Assembly (NCBI RefSeq): GCF_021391495.1
Contig: NZ_CP090063.1
Location: 6,882,001 to 6,946,000, forward strand
DNA from: Amycolatopsis acidiphila
GTDB lineage: Bacteria; Actinomycetota; Actinomycetes; Mycobacteriales; Pseudonocardiaceae
Direction: 5' to 3'
DNA: 64,000 nt
In this document: positions 28,905-37,775 of the stretch, in pieces
Position numbering within the stretch: the stretch's first letter is position 1
How the letters are laid out: each line of letters opens with the position of its first letter
The notes under the pieces: generated by a model
Databases searched by the model: none
Seen by the model: only the letters and a program-made list of their open reading frames with translations
Told to the model about the DNA's origin: nothing
Program-made: the position numbers and the translations under genes

Positions 28905-29294
28905 TCAGAGGCCCAGGATGTCGAGCAGACCGCCGTTGTCGTTGTCGTTGTCGTCGCAGTCGTTCGACGTGTAGTGGTGGTGGGAGCTGTAGGTGCCGTC
29001 CCAGTCGTTGTCCCAGTCATGCGTGCCCGAGTGGGTGCTGGAGGTGCTGGCACCATCCGCGCCGGCCGAGCTGGCCTCGTGGCTGTAACCGGTGTCGGCA
29101 TCCCAGCCACCGTTGGCGTAGGACGACGTGCTCGCGCTGCTGGCGCCCTCCGGGCCCGCCGAGGAGCTGCCGCTCGTGTAGTAGGCACCACCGTCGTTGT
29201 CGCCGGGGGTGTCCGCCGAAGCGATGCCGGCGGCCCCGATCATCAGGGGAAGAGCCAGAGCACTGGCGGCCAGAGTGCGGCGAATGATGCGCAT
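28905..29294 (-). CDS. Secreted Ser/Gly/Asp/His-rich protein
   Basis: Protein of 129 residues with a classical signal peptide (MRIIRRTLAASALALPLMIG, cleavage probably after ASA in IASADTP). The mature part is low-complexity, rich in Ser, Gly, Asp and His, with SSAGPEGASS- and SSAGADGAST-like repeats and a run of acidic residues (DCDDNDNDNGG) near the end ILGL. It resembles small secreted actinobacterial surface proteins; the acidic and His clusters could bind divalent ions. Function unknown. Confidence 0.7.
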   Translation of the reverse strand: MRIIRRTLAASALALPLMIGAAGIASADTPGDNDGGAYYTSGSSSAGPEGASSASTSSYANGGWDADTGYSHEASSAGADGASTSSTHSGTHDWDNDWDGTYSSHHHYTSNDCDDNDNDNGGLLDILGL

Positions 29295-29509
29295 GAGATA
29301 ATCCCTTCTCTGTCGGCAGACAGGGACAGGGCTCGCTCTCTCCGTTGTTCGCCCTTCGCGTGAGAGCGGGTCCTGCTTTTGTCCGGTCGGACGCTTTCGT
29401 CCGACACCAACAGCGTTACCCGTGCGCCCGCCGGCAATGCACCACGATAGTGTGACGAATTTGATCGCCCTGGTCAGCGCCGATTTTCCAGCTATAAAAC
29501 GAAAATCGT

Positions 29510-30016
29510 TCAGACGTAGAGCGGAATCTGCCGCCCTTCGGGAACGCCGTACGACTCGACGATCTTGTTGAGCTCGATCTGGTAGTACAGCACGCCGACG
29601 CCGAAGACCAGCATGAGCAGCATCCCGCCGGCAGGTGAGCAGGTCTCCGGAAGGCCGGCGGCCCGCTGGGCCTTTCGGATGCGGGTCCCGCAGTTGTAGT
29701 AGCTCACCATCGGGGCGACGAACGTCCAGCTGAGGAAGAGCAGGACCAACATGGGCCCGGCCACAGGAACGGCACGGCGTCGGTCGAACTCGGCCATCTC
29801 TTTGTGGATCTTGTAGTACCAGACCAGGCTGTAGATGCCGAGCGTGAGGAACGGCCACAGGAGCCAGACGGTGACCGGGTGCCGCTGCTTCATGGCCAGG
29901 CCCATGGCGACCGGCCGCCGGCCCGGCACCACCGGCATCTGGGGTCCCGCCGTCCATACCGGAGCCTGCTGCGACTGGGGAACAAGGGGCGGCTCGTAGG
30001 AGCTTGGCTGCGTCAT
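29510..30016 (-). CDS. DUF4234-type membrane protein
   Basis: Protein of 168 residues: a Pro/Gln-rich N-tail (MTQPSSYEPPLVPQSQQ) followed by hydrophobic helices including VTVWLLWPFLTLGIYSLVWY and MLVLLFLSWTFVAPMVSYY and a third helix at about residue 130. The motif TLGIYSLVWYYKIHKEM is characteristic of DUF4234. Start ATG at 30016. Function unknown. Confidence 0.75.
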   Translation of the reverse strand: MTQPSSYEPPLVPQSQQAPVWTAGPQMPVVPGRRPVAMGLAMKQRHPVTVWLLWPFLTLGIYSLVWYYKIHKEMAEFDRRRAVPVAGPMLVLLFLSWTFVAPMVSYYNCGTRIRKAQRAAGLPETCSPAGGMLLMLVFGVGVLYYQIELNKIVESYGVPEGRQIPLYV

Positions 30017-30157
30017 TCTGGTGCGTTTCCTTCCTGATCTGTCCTCAATGGTCTCGCCCCGCCAGACCTGAATGCTTCTAGTTCGACGAAACACGGAGAT
30101 TCGTTACTTCCGTCAGATCAGGTATAAAAATCACACGAAGACGCGGTTTGTTGTCGG

Positions 30158-30751
30158 CTAGCTCCAGCGCCCCCGGTGAACCACCTCGGCCGTCGGCCTG
30201 CGGCGGTCGCGCAGGTCGCGCGGGGGCTCGTCGCTGTAGCCGATGGAGACGATGCCGATCGGCAGGAACTCGCCGGGCACGCCGAAAGCTTCCCGGTACG
30301 CGCCGATCCGGCTCTTGGGCATCCCGAAGAAACAGGCGCCGAGCCCGGCGTCCACCGCCGTCAGCAACATCAACAGGGCCGCGAAACCCGCATCGATGTC
30401 CCAGTACGGCGCGGGCCACCACTCGTCCGAGCGATCCGTGAAACCCTTGTCCGGCTGGGCATAGCGGTCGAGGTAGGCGTCCTTGTCGGAATGCGCGACG
30501 ATCAGCAGCGGCGCTTGGACGTTCGCGGCGAACCAGTTCTCGGGCCGTTCCGGCGGCCGCACCGCGTCCCGGAACCGGGCGATGTCGTCGGCCTGGTCGA
30601 GCACCAGGAACCCCCAGCCCTGCGAAAATCCGGCCGACGGCGCGCGCAACCCGTTCTGCACGATCCGGTCGACCAGCTCCGCCGGCACGGGCCGATCGGG
30701 ATCGTAGGTCCGGACCATTCGCCTGCGGCGCAGCACATCCTGGAATTCCAT
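30158..30751 (-). CDS. Nitroreductase family protein
   Basis: FMN enzyme fold of 197 residues. MEFQDVLRRRRMVRTYDPDR matches the N-terminal R-R-R-Y block that binds FMN phosphate; LLMLLTAVDAGLGACFFGM is the helix near the active site; GEFLPIGIVSIGYSDEPPRD matches the C-terminal family block. Members reduce nitro compounds, flavins or quinones, or act in cofactor chemistry (BluB/CobF-like); the substrate is unknown. Divergent from the ThrRS gene, sharing its upstream region. Confidence 0.85.
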   Translation of the reverse strand: MEFQDVLRRRRMVRTYDPDRPVPAELVDRIVQNGLRAPSAGFSQGWGFLVLDQADDIARFRDAVRPPERPENWFAANVQAPLLIVAHSDKDAYLDRYAQPDKGFTDRSDEWWPAPYWDIDAGFAALLMLLTAVDAGLGACFFGMPKSRIGAYREAFGVPGEFLPIGIVSIGYSDEPPRDLRDRRRPTAEVVHRGRWS

Positions 30752-30815
30752 GGGGCCAACGTACTGAAAAACCCGTCGGCGACGGGGCCGTCCGCCTGTT
30801 ATCGTCGCCGTCATG

Positions 30816-30892
30816 AAGCGCGCTGCTGTCACGACGACGCGGGAGAGGGTCCCGGCGCGCTGAACCATGTCCGGGGCGAGTGCCCCGGACAT
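30816..30892 (+). promoter_or_regulatory. Structured leader of the stand-alone ThrRS gene
   Basis: Possible stem AGCGCG (30816-30821) with CGCGCT (30856-30861) encloses an inner CGGGA/TCCCG hairpin; it is followed by a perfect 10-bp hairpin ATGTCCGGGG / CCCCGGACAT at 30867-30892. The ribosome site GGAGGAG begins about 30 bases later. I could not find the conserved T-box sequence, so tRNA-sensing is only a possibility. Confidence 0.35.
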
Positions 30893-30932
30893 TGCCGTGT
30901 GGTCCTCGTCCCCATTACGGGAGGAGAGCCCC

Positions 30933-32117
30933 ATGCACGACCACCGCAGGCTCGGCCGCGAACTCGGCCTGTTCGGCACCGACCCGCTGATCGGCGCGGG
31001 CCTGCCGTACTGGCTGCCCGAGGGCGCGGCCGTGCGGCACACCCTGGAGGAGTACGTCCGCGGTCTCGAACAGCGCGCGGGCTACCAGCACGTGTACTCG
31101 CCGGTGCTGGGCAAACGTGAGCTGTACGAGCTGTCCGGACACTGGTCGCACTACAGCGAGGACATGTTCCCGCCCATGGAGGTCGGCGGCGAGCAGGTGG
31201 TTCTGCGGCCGAGCCTGTGCCCGCACCACGCGTTGATCTACCGCTCCCGCGCCCACAGCTACCGCGAGCTGCCCCTGCGGATCGCGGAGCTGGGCGGGAT
31301 GTACCGGTCCGAGCTGTCCGGGGTGCTGGGCGGCCTGAGCCGGGTGCGCGCGATCCACCTCAACGACGCGCACATCTTCTGCGCCCCGGAACAGGCGGTG
31401 GACGAGGCGCGCGCGGCGCTCGAACTGATCCGCGCGGCGTACGCGGATCTGGGCATCCGCTCGGCCCGGTACCGGCTGTCCCTGCCCGGCGCGGACGGCA
31501 AGTATGTGGCGGATCCGCGGATGTGGGCTCGCGCGGGCGACATGCTGTCGGACGTCCTCGCGGGTGTGCCTTACGAGTCGGCGGAAGGCGAAGCGGCGTT
31601 CTACGGCCCGAAGATCGACGTACAGATCACCGACAGTGCGGGTCGCGAGTCGACCCTGTCGACCGTGCAGATCGACTTCTACCAGCCGGAGAGGTTCGAC
31701 CTGCACTACATCGGCCCGGACGGCGGCAAGCACCGCCCGGTCATGGTGCACCGCAGCATCATCGGCAGCATCGAGCGGGCGGTCGCGCATCTGATCGAGG
31801 AACACGGCGGTGCGTTTCCGGCGTGGCTCGCACCGGTCCAGGTCGTGATCATGCCGGTGTCCGAAGCCGAAGTGCCCGAGGCGCAGCGGTTCCTGCGGCG
31901 GTGCGCCGGCCTGCGTGCGGAACTGGCGGGCCCTGAGCGAGGCAGCCTGGCCGCTCGCGTGCGGGCGTCGCGGCTCGTACCGTTCCAGGCGGTGATCGGC
32001 TCGCGGGAGGCCGCGGAAGACTCGGTCGCGCTGCGCCTGCGCGACGGCGAACGGCTGGATCCGTTGCCCTCAGCGGAAGTTCTCGCGCGGCTGCTGGAGG
32101 CGGGGAAGCCCCGGTGA
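30933..32117 (+). CDS. Threonyl-tRNA synthetase, stand-alone catalytic and anticodon-binding form
   Basis: Protein of 394 residues that attaches threonine to tRNA. Class II core: motif 2 ELGGMYRSELSG, motif 3 IIGSIERAVAHLIEEHGG; zinc ligands are likely C96 (PSLCPHH), H147 (NDAHIFC) and the His in MVHRSI. The C-terminal 100 residues (PVQVVIMPVSEAEVPEAQRF) are the anticodon-binding domain. The TGS and editing domains of full-length ThrRS (about 240 N-terminal residues) are absent. GAGGAG precedes the ATG. Such short extra ThrRS copies can serve as backup or as resistance to ThrRS-targeting natural products. Its 3' end overlaps the convergent MFS gene by 48 bases. Confidence 0.85.
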   Translation: MHDHRRLGRELGLFGTDPLIGAGLPYWLPEGAAVRHTLEEYVRGLEQRAGYQHVYSPVLGKRELYELSGHWSHYSEDMFPPMEVGGEQVVLRPSLCPHHALIYRSRAHSYRELPLRIAELGGMYRSELSGVLGGLSRVRAIHLNDAHIFCAPEQAVDEARAALELIRAAYADLGIRSARYRLSLPGADGKYVADPRMWARAGDMLSDVLAGVPYESAEGEAAFYGPKIDVQITDSAGRESTLSTVQIDFYQPERFDLHYIGPDGGKHRPVMVHRSIIGSIERAVAHLIEEHGGAFPAWLAPVQVVIMPVSEAEVPEAQRFLRRCAGLRAELAGPERGSLAARVRASRLVPFQAVIGSREAAEDSVALRLRDGERLDPLPSAEVLARLLEAGKPR

Positions 32118-33341
32118 AAGTGAGGTCGGTAGCAGGAACGGCGTGCCGAGCAACAGCACCCCAGCCAGCGCGAGAGCCGCGCGCGGGCCGGTGAGTTGCG
32201 CCAGGAGACCCCACAACATGGTGAGCACAGCGATGCCGGCGCTGCTGGTGGTCGACCACGCGGCGAGCACCCGCGCGTGGCGGTCGGTTGGGGTGTTGTT
32301 CAACCGATAAGTGGCGAAGACGGGGTTGAAGAGGCTGATGCAGATGATCAGCCCGAGCTCGGTGGCCATCACGATCACCAGCCCGGCCAGGCCTGGCCGG
32401 ATGAACGCGAGCCCGACGGGCCAGCAGGCACGCAGCGTGCCGAAGACCCGCAGCACCGTCTGTTCGCCGCAACGGGAAACGACACGGCGGGCGAGTCGTG
32501 ACCCGATCAGTCCACCGATACACGGAACGGCGAACGCCAGCCCGTACTCCCAGACCGGGAACCCGAGGCGGGAGAGCATCAGCACCGACAAGAGCGGCTC
32601 GGTAGCCATGATCAGCCCGTTGACCAGGATGGTGTTGCAGAAGAACCGGCGCAGCGTGTGGTGGGCGAGGATGTAACGCCATCCCTCGACGACGTCGCTC
32701 CACCGACGCGTTCGGGTCTTCCTCGGATCCGGGGGCTGCTCGGGTGCTCTGATCGCGATGATGCCGAGCGCCGAGAGGAGATAGCTCGCCGCGTCGAGCA
32801 CGATGGTGGTCACCGGCCCCAGCAGCCCGATGGCAGCGCCACCCAACGGCGGTCCGATGACCGTGGCCGACCAGGTGGTGGACTCGAAACGACTGCTGGC
32901 CACCAGAAGCCCGCCGGCGGGGACGACGGTCTTGAGGTAGGCGCCGCTGGCGGCCGTGAAGGCGATCTTCGCCGCCGCAGTGACGACGGAGACCACCAAG
33001 AGCTGCGAGAAGGACAGCACACCCAGCCAGTAGGCCAGCGGTATGGACGCCAAGGCCCCGAAACGGACCACGTCCATGGCGATCATGACCGGCCGCTTCG
33101 CGCGGAACTCCATCCACGGCCCGAGCGGGACCGCCAGCAGCGCCCCGAGCGCGAGCCCGGCCGACGACAAGGCCGCCACTTGTGCCGAGCCGGCGTCGAG
33201 GACCTTGATGGCAACGACCGAGAACGCTCCGAACCCGAGCCCGGTCCCGTAGGCGCTGACCGCGTAGGCGGCCCACAACCATCGGAACGACCGGCCCAGG
33301 CTCGCCCTCCGCCAGATGTTCGGCACTCGCTTTCCCTTCAC
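32070..33341 (-). CDS. MFS exporter (EmrB/macrolide-efflux-like, 12 helices)
   Basis: Permease of about 423 residues. The start region NIWRRASLGRSFRWLWAAYA and the helix VVAIKVLDAGSAQVAALSSA resemble MFS_3/enterobactin- and macrolide-efflux-type exporters. Twelve hydrophobic segments; RRWSDVVEGWRYILAHHTLR is the central cytoplasmic loop typical of this group. GTG at 33341 is used; GTG at 33326 (VPNIWRR) with AAGGGA upstream is equally likely. Divergently arranged with a LysR gene, the usual layout for a regulated efflux pump. Confidence 0.82.
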   Translation of the reverse strand: MKGKRVPNIWRRASLGRSFRWLWAAYAVSAYGTGLGFGAFSVVAIKVLDAGSAQVAALSSAGLALGALLAVPLGPWMEFRAKRPVMIAMDVVRFGALASIPLAYWLGVLSFSQLLVVSVVTAAAKIAFTAASGAYLKTVVPAGGLLVASSRFESTTWSATVIGPPLGGAAIGLLGPVTTIVLDAASYLLSALGIIAIRAPEQPPDPRKTRTRRWSDVVEGWRYILAHHTLRRFFCNTILVNGLIMATEPLLSVLMLSRLGFPVWEYGLAFAVPCIGGLIGSRLARRVVSRCGEQTVLRVFGTLRACWPVGLAFIRPGLAGLVIVMATELGLIICISLFNPVFATYRLNNTPTDRHARVLAAWSTTSSAGIAVLTMLWGLLAQLTGPRAALALAGVLLLGTPFLLPTSLSPGLPRLQQPRENFR

Positions 33342-33384
33342 AGGCTCGTCCTGAGGGAGATGGAAGCCGGTTGACGGCCGCTGC

Positions 33385-33427
33385 CACAAACAACGGATCG
33401 AACGGCGTGTCACAACCGATCGTTGTG
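33385..33427. promoter_or_regulatory. Candidate LysR operator between MFS and lysR
   Basis: Near-perfect palindrome CACAACCGATCGTTGTG at 33411-33427, plus a related half-site ACAACGGATCG at about 33390. It lies 17 bases before the LysR start and fits a LysR-type T-N11-A site controlling both divergent genes. Confidence 0.5.
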
Positions 33428-33444
33428 GGAGTAGGTTCTGCCTC

Positions 33445-34377
33445 GTGGATCTCGATGCGGTTCGCACTTTCGTCGCCGTTGCCGAGACCGGCCAGTTCCA
33501 AGCCGCTGCCGACGAGCTGCGCATCACCCAGCAGGCGGCCTCGAAACGAGTAGCCACCCTGGAGCGGGAGTTCGGCGTACAACTGTTCGCGCGGGCGGCC
33601 AGGGGCGCCCGGCTCACCGTCGACGGGCAGGCACTGCTACCTCATGCGCGTGAACTTCTCCGCGCCGCCGAGCGCGCGACGGCGGCCGTGACGCCAGGGC
33701 GCAGGGCCCTCCGGGTCGACGTCGTCGGTCGCAGGATCGCACCCTCCAACATCCTTCATGCCTTCTACCAGCAACACCCTGACATCGAGCTGGATGTCGT
33801 CACCCTGACCGGCGTCGAGGCCGTGTCCGCGCTGGGCGAGGTCAGTGCCGGCGCCCTGGACGCCACCTTCAGATCCCTACGGGACTCCGCACTCAAAGTC
33901 CCGAGTGGACTCCGGTCGGCGCGCGTCATCGATGACCGGCATGAACTCCTGGTCGGCCCACGGCATCCGTTGGCCAAGGCCAAGACCGTGACGCCGGCCG
34001 AACTCACCGACCACCGGATCTGGATGCCTGGCATGTCCGACGCCGAGCCGGTCGGCTACTACGACGATCTGGCGAAGGCGTTCGGGCTCACCATCGACAC
34101 GATCGGGCCGAGCTTCGGCGTCGACGCACTCCTCGCCGAGATCGCCGACTCGACCCGGCTCGCGACCTTCGTCGGCGAGGGCTCGCGGTATCTCTGGCCG
34201 GAAAGCTACGACCTCCGCCGGATCCCGGTCGTCAGCCCGACCCCGGTCTACCCGATGTCCGTGATCTGGCGAGCGGACAACGCGCACCCGGTCCTCGCGA
34301 ACTTCCTGGAGTACCTCCAGACCAGGTACCGGACGACAGCCGGCGATGACGTGTGGGTCCCGGACTGGGCCCGCTGA
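33445..34377 (+). CDS. LysR family transcriptional regulator
   Basis: Protein of 310 residues with an N-terminal winged helix (AADELRITQQAASKRVATLE) and a periplasmic-binding-like co-inducer domain (from LRVDVVGRRIAPSNILHAFY). GTG start at 33445. Divergent from one MFS gene and convergent with a second MFS gene that begins 15 bases beyond its stop on the other strand. Likely regulates the divergent exporter, using the palindrome in between. The ligand is unknown. Confidence 0.92.
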   Translation: MDLDAVRTFVAVAETGQFQAAADELRITQQAASKRVATLEREFGVQLFARAARGARLTVDGQALLPHARELLRAAERATAAVTPGRRALRVDVVGRRIAPSNILHAFYQQHPDIELDVVTLTGVEAVSALGEVSAGALDATFRSLRDSALKVPSGLRSARVIDDRHELLVGPRHPLAKAKTVTPAELTDHRIWMPGMSDAEPVGYYDDLAKAFGLTIDTIGPSFGVDALLAEIADSTRLATFVGEGSRYLWPESYDLRRIPVVSPTPVYPMSVIWRADNAHPVLANFLEYLQTRYRTTAGDDVWVPDWAR

Positions 34378-34391
34378 GGACGCTTGTCACC

Positions 34392-35720
34392 TCAACCGTG
34401 GGCAGGAAGGTCGTTCCGGGTGTCCGAGGCTCGAGTCGCAACGGCCGCGGCGCCGGCGAGCACGATCGCGAACACGAGATAAGAAGCGAACAGGCCGCCG
34501 GACCCCGGTGCCGAGCTGAGCGCGCCGCCGACTGCGCGGCCGAGCACGCCGCCGATCGCCTCAGCCGTGATGACCCCGGTCGCCAGTTCCGCGGCGCTGA
34601 GTCCGCCGGCGCCTGCCGTGCTGGCCATGATGTAGAGGGCGGGGTAGGCGAGACCGACACCGATTCCGGCCGCTGCCTAGGCCGCGAGCGCGGCAGGAAA
34701 AGACGGTGCCACAAGCAACATCGCGGAAAGGACCGCTACCCCCGCGGCTGCCAGGGTCAGGCCCAAGACCGGAAAGACGGTCTTGCCGTGCCGTCGCACC
34801 AGGCGGGCGGCGAGCAGGCTGGTCAGCCCCCAGGCCAGTGGCGCGGCGCTGAGCACCACCGCGGCCCGCGCCAGACTCGTTCGGTATCCCAGGGTCAGCA
34901 GCACGGTGACCAGGCTGTCGGCCCCGAAATAGCCGAACGCGAACAACACCATCGCTCCCACCGCGGCCGGGGTCCCGCGGCGTGCCCGGGCGGTTCCGGG
35001 CGGCAGGAGCGCACTGATCCCGGCGAGTGCGATGGCAGCTCCCGCCAGGGCGACCGGCCATCCCCCGACGTTGCTCGCGACGGCAGCAGCACCGATGGGC
35101 ACGAGCAGGGCGCGGGCAACCGGCCTCGCCGGCGTCTCCTGCCGGGCCGTGCTCAGGGCGGCCCGAGCGATGAACAGACGTCCGGCCAACACGATCGGCA
35201 CCGGGGCCAGCACGGTCCACCGCCAACCCACGAGATGTGCCAACGCCAGCGTCGCGGCAGGACCGACCAAGGCCGGCACGATCCACATCGCCGAGGACGC
35301 GGCTACCACCCGCACCCGCAGCTTCTCGTCGAGCTGCTCGATGGCGGAGCTCACCCCGAACACGCCCAGCACACCGCCGGCGAGGCCGGCCACGAACTGC
35401 CCCAGGGCGAACGTCCACGCCACCAAGGCCGACGCCGCCACGCCCAGTCCTGCTATGTACCCGATCAGGCCCAAGGTGAGAGTGACCCGGGCACCGAGCC
35501 GGCGCACGACACGGCTCGCCAGCGGCAGTGCGACGAACAACCCGAGTGTCGTCCCCGCGGTCAGCAACCCCAGCCGGTTCCACGCGTCCAGAGCCGTAGC
35601 GACGAGGGGAAGGAGAGTGGACGCGACGAAGCTGGTGACCGCGGCGCCGAACTCCAGCGCGACGATCCCCGCCGCCAACGCGACAGCGCCCGATCCCCGA
35701 GCCATCGGCTGGCTGCTCAT
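34392..35720 (-). pseudogene. MFS exporter interrupted by an in-frame amber codon
   Basis: The reading frame from ATG 35720 (MSSQPMARGSGA) gives a typical 12-14-helix MFS protein, but a TAG at 34677-34679 stops it after about 347 residues. The same frame continues without shift for another 95 codons (AAAGIGVGLAYPALYIM, then TAEAIGGVLGRAVGGAL and further helices) to the stop at 34392, which supplies the last helices. The total of about 442 residues is the normal length. So a single base change (for example CAG or TAC to TAG) has probably disabled it, unless the stop is read through or is a sequencing error. It is divergent from nothing and convergent with the LysR gene. Confidence 0.7.
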
Positions 35721-36154
35721 GCGCACTGCTCCCGGTCACGCTGGGTTTCAGTCGGCCTCAACGGCCTGGCGAACCAGATACGCTTGCTTCGGCCATCTGC
35801 AGCATCCCGCGCAGTTTACGAACTGGCCGAGCCGTTTACGGCAGAACCAGACAAAATCTGGACCTACTTCGACGCCGTCCGCCGGCTTCCCTAGCTCGTG
35901 GGCCGCTGTCATGCCGACGAGCGGATGGAGCTGTCGGTGGACCGTCGCCGATCCCGTCGAGGATCGGATAGGCCTCACTGGTCGCCTTGAACTCGTATTG
36001 ACCGGATCTACGTTCCCGAACCTGTGTCGGGCACTCCGTTCGAAGGGTTCACACTGCGTATGTTCGAGCCCGCGTCGGAGACGTGGGGCATGTGGTGGAG
36101 TTCCGCGCCGAGGTCTGATTGTGCCGCAATCGGCCGCCGCTGTGTCCGTGGGCG
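35721..36154. other. Non-coding stretch without a supported gene
   Basis: About 430 bases between the MFS pseudogene and the ECF42 gene. Short reading frames on both strands (for example 35748-35978 minus) have no recognisable domain. Base composition is slightly lower in GC and it may contain decayed sequence. I see no terminator or tRNA. Confidence 0.4.
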
Positions 36155-37390
36155 CTACCGCAGTTGGTCGCGGCGGCGGGCCAGGGAGGCGGTCTCGGCG
36201 GTGTTGCCCGCCAGCTCGATGGCTTTGTCGTACGCCGCGCGTGACTGCTGACTTTGGCCCAGTCTGCGTAGCAGGTCGGCCCGGGTGGCGTGGTAGGCGT
36301 GATAGCCGGCCAACGTGTCCGCGAGGCGGTCGACGGCGGCCAGTGCCACTTCCGGGCCGTCGAGCTCGGCGACCGCGATGGCCCGGTTGAGGGCGATGAT
36401 CGGTGAGGGGTCGAGGCGGACGAGCTGGTCGTAGAGGGCGACGACCTGCGCCCAGTCGGTGTCGCGTATGTCGCGGACGGAGGTGTGCACGGCGTTGATC
36501 GCGGCGAGGATCTGGTAGCGGCCCGGAGCGATCCCGGCGGCGGCAGCGGCGAGGCGCTCGCGCACCAGCCGGTGGCCCTCGGCGATCAGCGCCGCGTCCC
36601 AGGCGCCACGGTCCTGCTCGTCGAGGGTGACCAGTTCGCCGCCGGCCGAGACCCGGGCGGTGCGGCGGGCCTCGGTGAGCAGCATCAGCGCCAGTAGCCC
36701 GGCCACCTCACCGTCCTGGGGCAGGAGGGCACGGATCAGGCGGGTGAGCCGGATCGCCTCGGCGGTCAGGTCGTGCCGTACGGGATCGGTGCCGGGGCCG
36801 CTCGCCAGGTAACCCTCGTTGAAGACGAGGTACAGCACGGCGAGTACCCCGGTGACGCGTGCCGGGAGATCCTCGGCGGCCGGCATCCGATAGGGGATGC
36901 GAGCCGCTTTGATCTTGGCCTTCGCGCGGGTGATCCGCTGCTCCAAGGTGGTCTCGGTCACCAGGAAGGCGCGGGCGATCTCGGGCACGGTCAGCCCGCC
37001 GAGCATGCGCAGCGTCAGCGCCACGCGGGCGTGCATCGCCAGCGCCGGGTGACAGCAGGTGAAGATCAGCCGGAGCCGGTCGTCGTCGATGGCGCCCAGA
37101 GGCTCGGGCGGGTCGTCGTCGTACACCATCCGAGCCTCCTTCTGCTTGTCGTCGCGCTTGTTCTCCCGGCGGATCCGGTCGATGGCCTTGCGGTTGGCGG
37201 TGGTGGTCAGCCAGGCGCCTGGGTTGGGGGGTACGCCGTCAGCCGGCCACCGCTCGACGGCGGTCGCGAACGCCTCGGCGGCCGCCTCCTCGGCGATGTC
37301 GAGGTCACCGAAGCGCCTGGTCAGGGCAGCGACCACCCGGGCCCACTCGTCGTGGTGGGCCCGGGTGACCGCCTCCTCGACGTCGACCAT
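36155..37390 (-). CDS. ECF42-type RNA polymerase sigma factor with C-terminal TPR-like domain
   Basis: Protein of 411 residues. Sigma region 2 (VVAALTRRFGDLDIAEEAAA, with NPGAWLTTTANRKAIDRIRR) and region 4 (LGGLTVPEIARAFLVTETTL) are followed by a 240-residue helical domain with TPR-like repeats, the mark of the ECF42 group. Start ATG at 37390. It lies two bases after the DGPF gene, and DGPF partners are the known neighbours of ECF42 factors. In that group the C-terminal extension, not an anti-sigma factor, is thought to control activity. Its target promoters probably include its own operon. Confidence 0.92.
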   Translation of the reverse strand: MVDVEEAVTRAHHDEWARVVAALTRRFGDLDIAEEAAAEAFATAVERWPADGVPPNPGAWLTTTANRKAIDRIRRENKRDDKQKEARMVYDDDPPEPLGAIDDDRLRLIFTCCHPALAMHARVALTLRMLGGLTVPEIARAFLVTETTLEQRITRAKAKIKAARIPYRMPAAEDLPARVTGVLAVLYLVFNEGYLASGPGTDPVRHDLTAEAIRLTRLIRALLPQDGEVAGLLALMLLTEARRTARVSAGGELVTLDEQDRGAWDAALIAEGHRLVRERLAAAAAGIAPGRYQILAAINAVHTSVRDIRDTDWAQVVALYDQLVRLDPSPIIALNRAIAVAELDGPEVALAAVDRLADTLAGYHAYHATRADLLRRLGQSQQSRAAYDKAIELAGNTAETASLARRRDQLR

Positions 37391-37392
37391 GG

Positions 37393-37722
37393 TCACTCGG
37401 CCAGGAACGGCCGCACCTCGATCTTCCGATCGCAGATCTTCGACGCCTCGGTGGCGAGCTTGAGCGCCACATCCAGATCGGGGGCCTCCCACACCCAGAC
37501 GCCGGCGAGGTACTCCTTCGACTCCACGAAAGGCCCGTCGCTGAACACCGCCTGCTCGCCCCGGTTGTCGATGACCGTGGCCGCGCCGGTGTCCGCGAGC
37601 CCGCCCGCGAAAACCCAGTAGCCCTCGGCGATCAGTCGTTCGTTGAACGCGCTGATGGCAGGCTCTCTGTCCGTGCTGCCGGGATTGGTCCTGTCATCGA
37701 TCACGGAAACCAGGTACTGCAT
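37393..37722 (-). CDS. DGPF/YCII-related protein
   Basis: Protein of 109 residues with a ferredoxin-like YCII fold. The signature FSDGPFVESKEYLAG contains the DGPF motif. These proteins are genetically tied to ECF42 sigma factors but their biochemical role is not settled. ATG at 37722 reads MQYLVSVIDD. It is the middle gene of a three-gene unit: reductase-like gene upstream (53 bases) and ECF42 sigma two bases downstream. Confidence 0.92.
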   Translation of the reverse strand: MQYLVSVIDDRTNPGSTDREPAISAFNERLIAEGYWVFAGGLADTGAATVIDNRGEQAVFSDGPFVESKEYLAGVWVWEAPDLDVALKLATEASKICDRKIEVRPFLAE

Positions 37723-37775
37723 CTGAAGATCATCTCCTGTGGTGTCGGGAAAGCGTGGTTCGGTGGTCGGGGACT

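Noticed and set aside
30816..30932. T-box riboswitch upstream of the ThrRS gene
   Set aside because: Stable hairpins are present, but the conserved T-box sequence and a convincing specifier loop were not found, so only a structured leader is claimed.
34353..35894. Plus-strand frame of 513 codons opposite the MFS pseudogene
   Set aside because: Composition is Gly/Arg/Gln-rich and shadow-like; the minus strand has clear membrane helices.
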